A DNA stretch of 21,968 bases from JAZKFT01 sp043760535 (GCA_043760535.1 JAYUOV010000353.1:1-21968), one strand, 5' to 3'; shown: positions 5,190 to 13,237, counted from the first letter of the stretch. Notes: generated from the letters alone by a model not told the origin. Numbers and translations: made by a program.

Positions 5190-7529
5190 TTAATTCCCGT
5201 ACACACTTAAAAACTTAATCCGCATTATTTTAAGCTGTTCAAAAGTATAGTCGAATTCGGCCAGTTCCTGCTGTGCTACTTCCAGGCTGCTGGTTTCGCA
5301 GCTTTTAAAGTATTCCAGTATTTCCTGCTGGTCTTCATCATCCAGCATTTCGGTAATGGCATAATCCAGTTGCAGTTTGGTGCCACTTGCGGCAATGGTT
5401 TCCATCTCTTCCAGCAGTTCATCCAGCTTCAGGTCTTTATGTTTGGCAATGGTTTCCAGCGGTATCTTTTTATCTACATTGGTAATAATGTAAATTTTAT
5501 TACTGCTTTTATTCACCACACTTTTCATTACAAAATCGTCGGGCTTTTCTATGTTATTGTCTTCTACATATTGGCTAATCAGTTCGGCAAAAGGCTTACC
5601 AAATTTGGTGGCTTTACCCTTGCTTACGCCCTGGCATTTTTCCAGCTCTTCTAAAGTGGTAGGGTAAAGGGTGGCCATATCTAGCAGGCTGTTTTCTAAA
5701 AACAACACAAACGGCGGCAAGGCTCTTTTCTTAGCTTCTTTCTGCCGTAGTGCTTTCAGCATTTCAAACAGGCGGTCGTCGGCAGCTATGGCACCACCAC
5801 TCGGGCCATTATCATCTTCCTCATCCTCGGCCATGGCATCTTCAAACACGTTGTTCATCACTATTTTAAACGATGTCGGTTGCTTTTCATAGGCCAAACC
5901 CTTCTCCGTAAATTTCAGCAAGCCATATTCTTCAATGTCTTTACGGATAAGGCTTTCCAGCAGCATTTGACGTAAAAGGCTGTTCCAGTAATGCACATCG
6001 TGGTCTTTGCCTATACCAAAATCCGCGTGCCTGTCGTGCCTAAACATTTGTACCTGTGGCGTAGCATTGCCGCGTAATATATGGATGGCATAGTCAATCG
6101 GAAAACGTTCGTCTAAAGCCCTAATGATTTTCATCGCTTTCAGCACATCTTCTTTTGCTTCTATTTTTTCTTTCGGGTTACAGTTATCGCAGCCACCGCT
6201 TGTTTTGCACATATTGGTATCCCACTCTTCGCCAAAATAATGGAGCAAAATTTTGCGGCGGCAAACACTGCTTTCGGCAAAAGAAACGGTTTCGCTTATT
6301 AGCTGTGCACCTACTTCACGTTCACTCAGCGGCTTATCCCTCATCAGGTGTTCCAACTTGGCCACGTCTTTATGGCTGTAGTACAGTATGCAGTTTCCTT
6401 CCAGTCCGTCACGGCCGGCACGGCCCGTTTCCTGGTAATAATTTTCTATGCTTTTAGGTATGTTAAAATGGATTACAAACCGAATGTCTGGCTTATCTAT
6501 ACCCATGCCAAACGCAATGGTAGCAACGATTACCTGCATGTCTTCATTCATAAACATGTCCTGCCGGTCGGCACGTAATTTGGCATCCAATCCTGCATGA
6601 TATGCAACGGCTTTAATGCCATTAGCCATCAATACTTCAGCCAGTTCTTCGGTAGTTTTTCGGTTAAGGGTGTAAATAATACCACTCTTGCCTTTGTTCA
6701 TACTAATAAAACGAACAATGTGTTTTATCGTAGCATCCTTTTTTACCTTCGGCTGTATTTCGTAGTACAGGTTATCCCTATTAAAACTCGAAATGAAAAT
6801 ATTTGGATTTCGTAGGCCAAGGTTTTTTACAATGTCACTCTGCACTTTCGGGGTGGCTGTAGCGGTAACTGCCAGCACGGGTATGTTATTATCTATTTCA
6901 TCCATCATTTCTCGAAGCCTGCGGTACTCCGGCCTAAAATCGTGGCCCCACTCGGAGATACAGTGGGCTTCATCCACCGCAAAAAAAGATATTTTAAGTC
7001 CGTTAAAAAAGTCCAGATTTTCCTGCTTGGTCATCGTTTCCGGTGCCACAAACAGCATTTTGGTTTTGCCGCTTGTTAGGTCGTCTTTCACTTCCCGTTG
7101 TTGTGCTTTAGTAAGGCTGCTGTTTAAAAAGTGGGCCACATTATCATTATCGCTAAAACCACGCATTAGATCCACCTGGTTTTTCATCAGTGCTATCAAC
7201 GGACTTACAATAATAGCTACCCCTTCGCACATCATGGCAGGCAATTGGTAGCAGAGGCTTTTTCCACCACCGGTGGGCATAATCACAAAGGTATCTTTGC
7301 CACTCAGCAGGCTTTCAATAGCTTCTATCTGCAATCCTTTAAAAGCCTTAAAACCAAAATATTTTTGAAGCCCTTGTTGCAGTTGGGTAATGGTAAACTT
7401 GTTAATGGCAGGGTTTACTTTTCCATCGGTAGCCGCTAATTTGGCAGCACTTTTTTTCTTTATACTAGTTGCGGATTTAGTCGCTGTTTCCTTTGCTGCG
7501 GGTTTAGTGGCAGCTTCTGTTTTTCCCAT
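5190..7529 (-). CDS. recQ: ATP-dependent DNA helicase RecQ
   Basis: RecQ is a 3'-5' helicase that acts in recombination and fork repair. In this 779-residue protein Walker A is TGGGKS (86-91), the DEAH box is 186-189, motif III is TATAT (222-226), and motif VI is YYQETGRAGRDG (364-375). The zinc module uses Cys423, Cys441, Cys447 and Cys450, followed by the RQC winged helix (about 455-555). An acidic linker (564-573) leads to an HRDC domain (about 583-655). The last 120 residues form an extra region with an HTH-like part (about 685-740). An Ala/Lys-rich tail of about 40 residues precedes the helicase. Both extensions explain why it is about 170 residues longer than E. coli RecQ. ATG 7529 is preferred to an upstream TTG at 7571. 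Confidence 0.95.
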   Translation of the reverse strand: MGKTEAATKPAAKETATKSATSIKKKSAAKLAATDGKVNPAINKFTITQLQQGLQKYFGFKAFKGLQIEAIESLLSGKDTFVIMPTGGGKSLCYQLPAMMCEGVAIIVSPLIALMKNQVDLMRGFSDNDNVAHFLNSSLTKAQQREVKDDLTSGKTKMLFVAPETMTKQENLDFFNGLKISFFAVDEAHCISEWGHDFRPEYRRLREMMDEIDNNIPVLAVTATATPKVQSDIVKNLGLRNPNIFISSFNRDNLYYEIQPKVKKDATIKHIVRFISMNKGKSGIIYTLNRKTTEELAEVLMANGIKAVAYHAGLDAKLRADRQDMFMNEDMQVIVATIAFGMGIDKPDIRFVIHFNIPKSIENYYQETGRAGRDGLEGNCILYYSHKDVAKLEHLMRDKPLSEREVGAQLISETVSFAESSVCRRKILLHYFGEEWDTNMCKTSGGCDNCNPKEKIEAKEDVLKAMKIIRALDERFPIDYAIHILRGNATPQVQMFRHDRHADFGIGKDHDVHYWNSLLRQMLLESLIRKDIEEYGLLKFTEKGLAYEKQPTSFKIVMNNVFEDAMAEDEEDDNGPSGGAIAADDRLFEMLKALRQKEAKKRALPPFVLFLENSLLDMATLYPTTLEELEKCQGVSKGKATKFGKPFAELISQYVEDNNIEKPDDFVMKSVVNKSSNKIYIITNVDKKIPLETIAKHKDLKLDELLEEMETIAASGTKLQLDYAITEMLDDEDQQEILEYFKSCETSSLEVAQQELAEFDYTFEQLKIMRIKFLSVYGN

Positions 7530-7603
7530 ATTTACTATTGTTTTCAATTCGTTGCCTTTTAAAAAAACCAAACCGAATCCTTAAAGTACACAATGTTTTG
7601 TTA

Positions 7604-7804
7604 TTACAACTGAAAAGAAAAAGAATTGATTTTTTTCAGGTTTGGCATAAGGCATTTTTTACTTGCCCAGATTGCTATCGGTGGTTTACCAGCAGTTGTA
7701 TTTCTATTAAGCGACATTGGCGACGCTCCGTTGAAAAATATATCCCCGATCATCTTTCTTAAGTGCAAACGGTTCTGTTTTTTTGTTGCTTTCCTTTTTT
7801 TCAA
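7604..7804 (-). CDS. Doubtful short ORF, possible repeat-derived
   Basis: A 66-codon open frame starting MKKRKATKKQNRLHLRKM and containing NGASPMSLNRNTTAGKPPIA. It has no recognised domain, signal or membrane helix. It sits in the 411-bp divergent gap between recQ and kdsD. The stretch encoding SPMSL is identical over 15 nt to the left edge of the window. It may be a small protein, or an accident of a dispersed repeat that keeps an open frame. Confidence 0.3.
   Translation of the reverse strand: MKKRKATKKQNRLHLRKMIGDIFFNGASPMSLNRNTTAGKPPIAIWASKKCLMPNLKKINSFSFQL
7710..7724 (-). repeat. 15-nt exact inverted copy of the left edge
   Basis: The reverse complement of these bases, GTCGCCAATGTCGCT, equals bases 1-15. 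Both sites sit in non-gene DNA and read SPMS(L) in an open frame. The repeat may extend further left at the other site, beyond the window. Confidence 0.55.
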
Positions 7805-7940
7805 AGGCCAACGAAGTTAGCCTAACGAGTTGTAAAAACAAACAGTAAAAATCAAGGAGTTGTTAAAGAAAAAATGGCTTGTTTTATTCAAAACACACCT
7901 CCAAAAACCATCTAATCCTTCTTCTATCTACATTTGTTTG

Positions 7941-8897
7941 ATGGATGTAAAAACAATAGCCCGGCAAACCATACAACTAGAAGCTGAAAGCATTAGCGGC
8001 CTACTCAATTTTATTGATACCAGTTTTGAAAAAGCTTTGGCCAATATTCATAATAGTGTCGGCAGGCTAGTAATTAGTGGCGTTGGCAAAAGTGCCATTG
8101 TAGCCCAAAAAATAGTAGCTACACTTAATAGCACCGGCACACCCAGCCTGTATATGCATGCCGCCGATGCCATACACGGCGACCTCGGAATGGTTCAGCC
8201 AGGCGATATTGTATTGCTGATAAGTAAAAGCGGTAATAGCCCCGAAATAAAAGTGCTGGTGCCACTTATTAAAAATTTTGGCAATACACTAATTGGCATG
8301 GTTGGTAATACCGAAAGTTTTTTGGCTCTTCATGCTGATATTGTATTAAACACCACCGTAAGCCAGGAAGCCTGCCCCAATAACCTGGCACCTACCAGCA
8401 GCACTACTGCACAAATGGTAATGGGCGATGTAATAGCCGTATGCCTAATGAAACTGAACGGTTTTACTGGTAATGATTTTGCCAGATTTCATCCCGGTGG
8501 AACGTTGGGCAAACAATTGTTTTTGCGTGTAAGCGATTTGCTAGTAAATAACCTAGTGCCTAAAGTTTTTTCCACAGCTACGCTAAGAGAGGTAATTGTA
8601 GAAATGACAGCCAAAAGGTTAGGCGCTACAGTAGTATTACAGCAAGATGAAACGGTGTATGGCTTAATTACCGATGGAGACCTGAGGCGGATGCTAGAAA
8701 AAAATAACTCCTTCGAAAATTTGCAAGCAAGTGATATCTGTACCCAAAACCCAAAATCTATAGCTGCCGATGTATTGGCCGTGGATGCACTGAATATGCT
8801 GCAGCGGTACGATATTAACCAACTGGTAGTTTTACAAAACGGCAAATACATGGGCATACTGCATTTACACGATTTGGTAAAAGAAGGATTGATCTAA
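7941..8897 (+). CDS. kdsD: KpsF/GutQ-type arabinose-5-phosphate isomerase
   Basis: KdsD interconverts ribulose-5-phosphate and arabinose-5-phosphate, the first step toward KDO for lipopolysaccharide. In this 318-residue protein a SIS domain (about 30-185) carries GVGKSA (47-52), AIHGDLGM (77-84), the phosphate-binding ISKSGNS (94-100), NNLAPTSSTT and FHPGGTLGKQL. Two CBS domains follow (about 200-255 and 265-318). This SIS-CBS-CBS layout is full length for the family. The ATG at 7941 starts a normal N-terminus; an upstream TTG frame at 7860 adds 27 residues of no family similarity. The gene diverges from recQ. A TACATTTG box sits at 7929-7936 but is too close to the start codon to trust. Confidence 0.93.
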   Translation: MDVKTIARQTIQLEAESISGLLNFIDTSFEKALANIHNSVGRLVISGVGKSAIVAQKIVATLNSTGTPSLYMHAADAIHGDLGMVQPGDIVLLISKSGNSPEIKVLVPLIKNFGNTLIGMVGNTESFLALHADIVLNTTVSQEACPNNLAPTSSTTAQMVMGDVIAVCLMKLNGFTGNDFARFHPGGTLGKQLFLRVSDLLVNNLVPKVFSTATLREVIVEMTAKRLGATVVLQQDETVYGLITDGDLRRMLEKNNSFENLQASDICTQNPKSIAADVLAVDALNMLQRYDINQLVVLQNGKYMGILHLHDLVKEGLI

Positions 8898-8941
8898 TTT
8901 TTGTTTTAGCTACTCATAAAACGAATATTTTTTTACTATTC

Positions 8942-8949
8942 TAATTTTG
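8942..8949 (+). promoter_or_regulatory. Candidate -7 box for the S41-like gene
   Basis: TAATTTTG fits the Bacteroidota -7 consensus TAnnTTTG. Start of transcription would fall near 8956, before the small ORF at 8968 and the lipoprotein gene at 9024. No TTG/TTTG element is seen at the expected upstream spacing, so support is modest. Confidence 0.35.
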
Positions 8950-8967
8950 TACCCAATCTTTTAACAG

Positions 8968-9027
8968 ATGGCATACAATATTTTAATTACCTGGATTAGC
9001 AACCTTTTTTTAGATAATGCTTCATGA
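8968..9027 (+). other. Possible 19-residue upstream ORF coupled by ATGA
   Basis: ATG 8968 opens the peptide MAYNILITWISNLFLDNAS, and its stop TGA (9025-9027) overlaps the ATG of the next gene in ATGA. This could couple translation of a leader peptide to the lipoprotein, but it may be chance. Confidence 0.3.
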
Positions 9028-10484
9028 TAAAATTATTTTTTACTAGTTATTTTTTCTGCTGCCTGTTTTATAGTTGCAAAGAATCATCCAAGCATACCAT
9101 ACTCGACGAAAAAATACCTGTAAAGCAACTGAAAGAAGACTTTACTTATCTCCGCCTTATACTTGAAGCAGTTCATCCCGGCCTATATTTATACACATCA
9201 GAAAAAGAGATGAACCACAGTTTCGATAGTGTTTATAATTCGCTGAAAACGGATGCTACCTTTTTGGATTTTTTCAACAAGATTGCCCCGGTTGTTAATA
9301 GTATTCATTGTGGGCATACCAGTATTTTAGCATCCAATTTCTTTGCCGATTCTGTGTTCAAAATCAAAGGATATTTTCCTATACCGGTAAATGTGGTTAA
9401 CAATAAGCTCGTTGTTAATTCTACCGAATTTGAAGTACCATTGGGTGCAGAAATAGTGACCATTAATTCGGAAAAAGTATCCAAATTTTTACCCGAATTT
9501 TGGAACTACGAACCCGTAGATGGATACAATAATCAATACCAGCAAGAAGAAAGTGGTTGGAATTTTTCGGCCAACTATTTTAAATTTAAAGGGCCACATT
9601 CTCTTTTTAAACTTGGGTATAAACCATTTTTGTCTGATGTGGTAATAGAAACCGAAATAAAAGCCGAAACCTATATCGGAATGCTGGCTGGCACCCGCCA
9701 TTTTATGCTACCAGAAGATGTGAATTACGATATGGAATTGTTTGATGAAAGCGGTTATGCTATACTTACCATTTACACTTTTGGCTACGATACTTGGAGC
9801 ACCGACAAGGCTTTCGAAAACTTTGTGAGCAATAGTTTCAGGCTGTTACGCCAAAGCCCAAAAATTCGAAATCTCATTATTGACCTACGCAATAATACAG
9901 GTGGTAATTTTCACAATATGTTTCACCTTTACGGCCACCTTACTAAAAAAAAACAATGGAAAGAATTTAAAAATGCTTACGCTGTTTTTAATCGTATCCC
10001 TTTTACTCCCTATTTGGCCAAAGACGAAAACGATGTTGCTGGTATTCAAACATCACTCGACTCCTCTTTTACCAGTAAAAGAGAAGGTAGGTATGTACGG
10101 CAATACCAAGATAATGAAACATTATACCCATCCGCCACCCAATTTAAAGGCAATGTTATTGCACTTACAAATAGCAATGTACAGTCGGCAGCAGCCTATT
10201 TTGCAGCCTTACTTAAAGATGAAGGCATGGCGAAAATAGTAGGCGACGAGACCGGCGGTAGTGGTACCATTACCAATAGTTTTCACCTGCTTACTTACCA
10301 ATTGCCAAATTCTAAAATAATGTTTACAGTACCTGTTGTTCATGCATTATTTTCGCTTGAAAATAATCGGCTTCAATTGGGGCGTGGCGTAACACCAGAC
10401 TACCCTGTTTCCCTATCTTTGACCGACTTAATTGACAATTCTGATACACAATTAAATTATATAATTGATAGCATTTTAAGGTAA
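9024..10484 (+). CDS. S41 family peptidase-like lipoprotein
   Basis: A 486-residue protein with a lipoprotein signal (hydrophobic 2-17, lipobox FYSC, lipid Cys18). The C-terminal half carries the S41 (tail-specific protease) fold: IIDLRNNTGGNF (285-296), the nucleophile region NVQSAAAYF with Ser388, and VGDETGGSG (406-414), followed by LGRGVTPDYPV. The Lys seen in the CtpA/Prc GEKTFGKG motif is absent here, as in the ETGG-type subgroup often seen in Bacteroidota. An N-terminal HCGHTS motif (95-100) fits the subgroup. It is likely an envelope protein facing the periplasm or cell surface. The substrate is unknown, and a catalytically altered or inactive form is possible. Confidence 0.85.
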   Translation: MIKLFFTSYFFCCLFYSCKESSKHTILDEKIPVKQLKEDFTYLRLILEAVHPGLYLYTSEKEMNHSFDSVYNSLKTDATFLDFFNKIAPVVNSIHCGHTSILASNFFADSVFKIKGYFPIPVNVVNNKLVVNSTEFEVPLGAEIVTINSEKVSKFLPEFWNYEPVDGYNNQYQQEESGWNFSANYFKFKGPHSLFKLGYKPFLSDVVIETEIKAETYIGMLAGTRHFMLPEDVNYDMELFDESGYAILTIYTFGYDTWSTDKAFENFVSNSFRLLRQSPKIRNLIIDLRNNTGGNFHNMFHLYGHLTKKKQWKEFKNAYAVFNRIPFTPYLAKDENDVAGIQTSLDSSFTSKREGRYVRQYQDNETLYPSATQFKGNVIALTNSNVQSAAAYFAALLKDEGMAKIVGDETGGSGTITNSFHLLTYQLPNSKIMFTVPVVHALFSLENNRLQLGRGVTPDYPVSLSLTDLIDNSDTQLNYIIDSILR

Positions 10485-10487
10485 AGG

Positions 10488-10660
10488 TACAAGGGGATAG
10501 GTTCAGGATTCAAGTAACAATGTTCAAGGCAATTGACCTTAGTATATGTTACTTATTGTCTGATAACTGTACCTTGTATCTTGCAACATGAACATTGAAG
10601 CATGTTACTTGAACCCTGAACCTTGAACCCAGAACCCTGACGCTTGAATCTTAAATCTTA
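10488..10660. repeat. Complex intergenic inverted repeat of 7-nt units
   Basis: A 19-nt arm at 10500-10518 (GGTTCAGGATTCAAGTAAC) pairs with 10604-10622 with one mismatch. A nested pair, CAATGTTCA (10518-10526) with TGAACATTG (10589-10597), lies inside. On the right, from about 10609, the DNA reads as degenerate heptads: CTTGAAC, CCTGAAC, CTTGAAC, CCAGAAC, CCTGACG, CTTGAAT, CTTAAAT. It fills the gap between the S41-like gene and manC. Confidence 0.8.
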
Positions 10661-10670
10661 AAAAAACAGC

Positions 10671-11753
10671 ATGAACCAACACCACTATGTATGTATTATG
10701 GCCGGTGGCATCGGCAGTCGCTTTTGGCCTATGAGCCGCACCAAATTGCCCAAGCAGTTTCTTGACATTTTGAATACCGGAGAATCATTATTGCAGGCTA
10801 CTTATAAACGTTTTGCAGCTTTTATACCAGAGAAAAATATTTTTATTGTTACTTCTGCTGATTATACCGGGCTGGTAAAAGAGCAGTTACCACAAGCTAC
10901 TGTAGCTAACATTTTAGGTGAACCAAGCCGAAAAAATACGGCGCCATGCGTAGCATACATGGCTTACAAATTATTGCAGGCCGATCCTAAAGCTAGTTTT
11001 ATTGTAGCTCCAAGCGACCATTTAATTATGGATACCAAAGCCTTTGTAAAAGTTTGTATAGAGGCACTTAATTTTGTAAATAAACATAGTGCATTGCTTA
11101 CACTTGGTATAGAACCCACCCACCCAAATACCGGGTACGGTTATATTCAATACGAACAGCAGGCCGTAACCAGCAATGTGTACGAAGTAAAAACTTTTAC
11201 AGAAAAACCTAAATTAGAACTTGCTAAAACATTTATTGCTAGTGGCGATTTTTTATGGAATGCCGGCATTTTTGTATGGCAGGCCAGCCATATAATTGCT
11301 GCTTTTGAGAAATACCTACCCGAAATAGCTGAAGTATTTGCAGCTGAAAAAGATAATTTTAATACCATAGCCGAGCAGGAAGCTATAAATCGTATTTATC
11401 CGCAATGCACCAATATTTCTATAGATAACGGAGTGATGGAAAAAGCCGATAACGTTTACATTATTCCTTCATCTTTTGGCTGGAGCGATTTAGGAACATG
11501 GAACAGCGCTTATGAAAATATGGACAAAGACTACTTGGGCAATGCCCTAAGCAGCAAACAAGTTATGGTAATAGACGCTACCCGTAACATGGTTCATACA
11601 AACGATAATAAGCTGATAGTATTACAAGGGCTAGATGATTTTATTATTGTAGATACAAAAGATGTTTTGCTGATTTGCAAAAGGGAAAAAGAACAAGAAA
11701 TAAAAGAATTTACTGCAGAAATAAAAAGAAATAAAGGAGAGAAGTTTCTGTAG
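10671..11753 (+). CDS. manC: Mannose-1-phosphate guanylyltransferase
   Basis: ManC joins mannose-1-phosphate and GTP to make GDP-mannose for polysaccharides and glycans. This 360-residue enzyme has the nucleotidyltransferase signature AGGIGSRFWPMSRTKLPKQF (11-30), PSDH (114-117), FTEKP (176-180), LWNAGIF (195-201), IDNGVMEK (251-258) and GWSDLGTW (270-277). It is the single-domain form, with no C-terminal isomerase cupin. The ATG at 10671 puts the signature ten residues in, which is normal. It follows a repeat-filled 186-bp gap and ends with no clear hairpin. Confidence 0.94.
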   Translation: MNQHHYVCIMAGGIGSRFWPMSRTKLPKQFLDILNTGESLLQATYKRFAAFIPEKNIFIVTSADYTGLVKEQLPQATVANILGEPSRKNTAPCVAYMAYKLLQADPKASFIVAPSDHLIMDTKAFVKVCIEALNFVNKHSALLTLGIEPTHPNTGYGYIQYEQQAVTSNVYEVKTFTEKPKLELAKTFIASGDFLWNAGIFVWQASHIIAAFEKYLPEIAEVFAAEKDNFNTIAEQEAINRIYPQCTNISIDNGVMEKADNVYIIPSSFGWSDLGTWNSAYENMDKDYLGNALSSKQVMVIDATRNMVHTNDNKLIVLQGLDDFIIVDTKDVLLICKREKEQEIKEFTAEIKRNKGEKFL

Positions 11754-11977
11754 TTTTTATGTACCAATGCTTTTGCAGCTGATGCACAACGAATGTATCC
11801 ACATTTGTATTAGCATTATTTACATTAAATCTTTAAAAAATTATTGGGTAATTGGGTTGCATAATTAAAGACTCATTAAACTATTAATAGTGGTTTTTAA
11901 AGCAGTCCTAGCCAAAATTGATTGACCTACATAAATAAATTAAATTTAATACAACTCAGTAAATAGGCACATTACAA

Positions 11978-12349
11978 CTACTTGAGTTGAATGAATGCTC
12001 TAGCTTCTAGTACTTTTAATTCTTTAAAGCAAATGGTGCTGTAATACACGGCCAAAAAAGGTGCAGCAAAAAGAAGGATAATAAATACAATGCCGGTAAC
12101 TTTTAACAAAGGCGTACTCAGCATTAATAACACAGCTACTAAAGTAAAATAGTGGTAATTATGCCTTAAGCTTCCTTTGTTGGTAAAGCTATTATTGAAA
12201 TGATGTACCAACATACTCATCACCTGCCATCCACCTACAGAAAAATAACCAACCAAAAAAGTTGCGTCATTGCATATAACGCCTAACACTGTAAATACAA
12301 AAATGCTAATGACAGAAATCCACAAATCAATTTTTTTAAAGACTAACAT
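11978..12349 (-). CDS. Four-helix inner-membrane protein, function unknown
   Basis: A 123-residue hydrophobic protein with about four membrane segments: residues 8-25, 30-48, 66-82 and 85-103. A polar His/Asn-rich loop (NNSFTNKGSLRHNYHYF) lies between helices 2 and 3. The segment GYFSVGGWQVMSMLVHHF stands out as a likely conserved core. No named family is recognised. It lies downstream of the GbsR-type gene on the same strand (130 bp apart), but a hairpin between them argues against tight co-transcription. The preceding 224 bp after manC (11754-11977) show no gene. Confidence 0.65.
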   Translation of the reverse strand: MLVFKKIDLWISVISIFVFTVLGVICNDATFLVGYFSVGGWQVMSMLVHHFNNSFTNKGSLRHNYHYFTLVAVLLMLSTPLLKVTGIVFIILLFAAPFLAVYYSTICFKELKVLEARAFIQLK

Positions 12350-12458
12350 ATTGTTATGTTTTATATTCTCAGTAATAAATGAAAAGCTATGCTCAAATAA
12401 AAACAGCTAAACGGTTTTGGTATTTCTAGGGCAGGGTAACTGCAGGGGTGAATGGGTA

Positions 12459-12479
12459 GGGCAACCGTAAGGGTTGCCC
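12459..12479 (-). terminator. Hairpin at the end of the GbsR-type gene
   Basis: GGGCAACC (12459-12466) pairs with GGTTGCCC (12472-12479) around a 5-nt loop, directly after the stop codon. The minus side lacks a T-run, so it may be a repetitive palindrome or mRNA stabiliser rather than a true intrinsic terminator. Confidence 0.5.
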
Positions 12480-12989
12480 CTACGATTTAAATAACTTCAG
12501 CAGCGTTCCTACAAACCAATTTTCATCTGCCTTTATTATAGTATCTAGTGTTTTATCTGCCTGTTGGCTAAATTTTTTTATATTTTCTATAGCTTCTGTA
12601 AATGTTTTAATGGCTTTATCGTTCTTATTACCTTCTACTTCGCTTACACTTTCTAAAAATTTCAGCATCGGTTCTAACTCCCGTTTCTTTCTTTCTTTTA
12701 CTATTATGCGAGCCACTTTCCATATATCTTTTTCGGCAGTAAAAAACTCTTTCCTTTCGCCGGTAATGATTAGCCGATTTACCAATGTCCAGTCTATCAG
12801 CTCTCTGATGTTCATGTTCACATTTCCACGGCTAATGGCCAATTGCTCCATTACATCATCGGCACTAAGTGGCTCGTGGCTTATTAACAGCAGTGCATGA
12901 ATCTGTGCCATTGTTCTATTGATTCCCCAATTACTTCCAAAGCTTCCCCAGGCGGCAATAAACTGTTTTTTTGCTTCATCTAATTTCAT
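12480..12989 (-). CDS. GbsR/MarR-type transcriptional regulator
   Basis: A 169-residue winged-helix regulator of the GbsR type. It opens with AAWGSFGSNWGINRTMAQIH (12-31), a hallmark of this group. The wHTH follows (about 25-85), with LSADDVMEQLAISRGNVNMN as helix-turn-helix and a basic wing (ITGERKEFF). Residues 95-165 are helical and probably form the dimer. In Bacillus GbsR controls glycine betaine synthesis; the target here is unknown. A perfect inverted repeat 27 bp upstream of the ATG (13016-13039) suggests self-regulation. The membrane protein gene downstream could be a target. Confidence 0.88.
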   Translation of the reverse strand: MKLDEAKKQFIAAWGSFGSNWGINRTMAQIHALLLISHEPLSADDVMEQLAISRGNVNMNIRELIDWTLVNRLIITGERKEFFTAEKDIWKVARIIVKERKKRELEPMLKFLESVSEVEGNKNDKAIKTFTEAIENIKKFSQQADKTLDTIIKADENWFVGTLLKLFKS

Positions 12990-13015
12990 AAAGTAAAGTT
13001 ATGATTCATTTTTCA

Positions 13016-13039
13016 AACTTTCAAAAGATATTGAAAGTT
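13016..13039. promoter_or_regulatory. Palindromic operator candidate of the GbsR-type gene
   Basis: AACTTTCA (13016-13023) and TGAAAGTT (13032-13039) form a perfect 8-bp inverted repeat with an 8-nt spacer, as expected for a dimeric winged-helix regulator. It lies just upstream of the regulator ATG and next to the TATATTTG box at 13046, so it could affect both directions. Confidence 0.6.
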
Positions 13040-13045
13040 AAATTT

Positions 13046-13169
13046 TATATTTGTTAGCAGCGTTTCCCAATCTTGTTTTGTCAAGGTAAATAATAAATAA
13101 GTGTTTTAAGAAAACAACCAATACTAGCTGTGAGTAAAGTCCCGTCCACCAAAGGCGGGATTTTTATTT
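13046..13169 (+). ncRNA. Putative small RNA transcribed opposite the regulator
   Basis: A -7-like box TATATTTG (13046-13053) is followed about 85 bp later by an intrinsic terminator on the same strand. The terminator stem is TCCCG-T-CC (13140-13147) with GG-CGGGA (13154-13160) and a T-rich tail (13161-13169). No ORF lies between. The expected RNA runs from about 13060 to about 13169. A TTGTTTT/AAAACAA stem and a weak GCAGC/GCTGT outer pair could fold it. Length is like 6S-type RNAs, but no family match can be claimed. No good -33 element is seen. Confidence 0.4.
13140..13169 (+). terminator. Plus-strand intrinsic terminator
   Basis: A 7-bp GC-rich stem with one T bulge and a 6-nt loop is followed by TTTTTATTT. 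No annotated plus-strand gene lies upstream within 1.3 kb, which implies an unannotated transcript. Confidence 0.6.
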
Positions 13170-13176
13170 CGGTTCA

Positions 13177-13215
13177 TTTTAAAAATAAAAAACCGATAGC
13201 TAATGCTATCGGTTT
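13177..13215 (-). terminator. Terminator of the gld operon
   Basis: AAACCGATAGC (13190-13200) pairs perfectly with GCTATCGGTTT (13205-13215) around a TAAT loop. On the minus strand it is followed by a T-rich stretch. It lies 22 bp after the gldN stop. Confidence 0.9.
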
Positions 13216-13237
13216 GTATTGAAATTGTAGATTTATA

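Noticed and set aside
6155..6578. Plus-strand ORFs inside recQ
   Set aside because: They overlap the intact helicase and zinc domains on the other strand and have no recognisable content.
7929..7936. TACATTTG as promoter of kdsD
   Set aside because: It ends only four bases before the ATG, with no -33 element at proper spacing, so a leaderless mRNA would be required.
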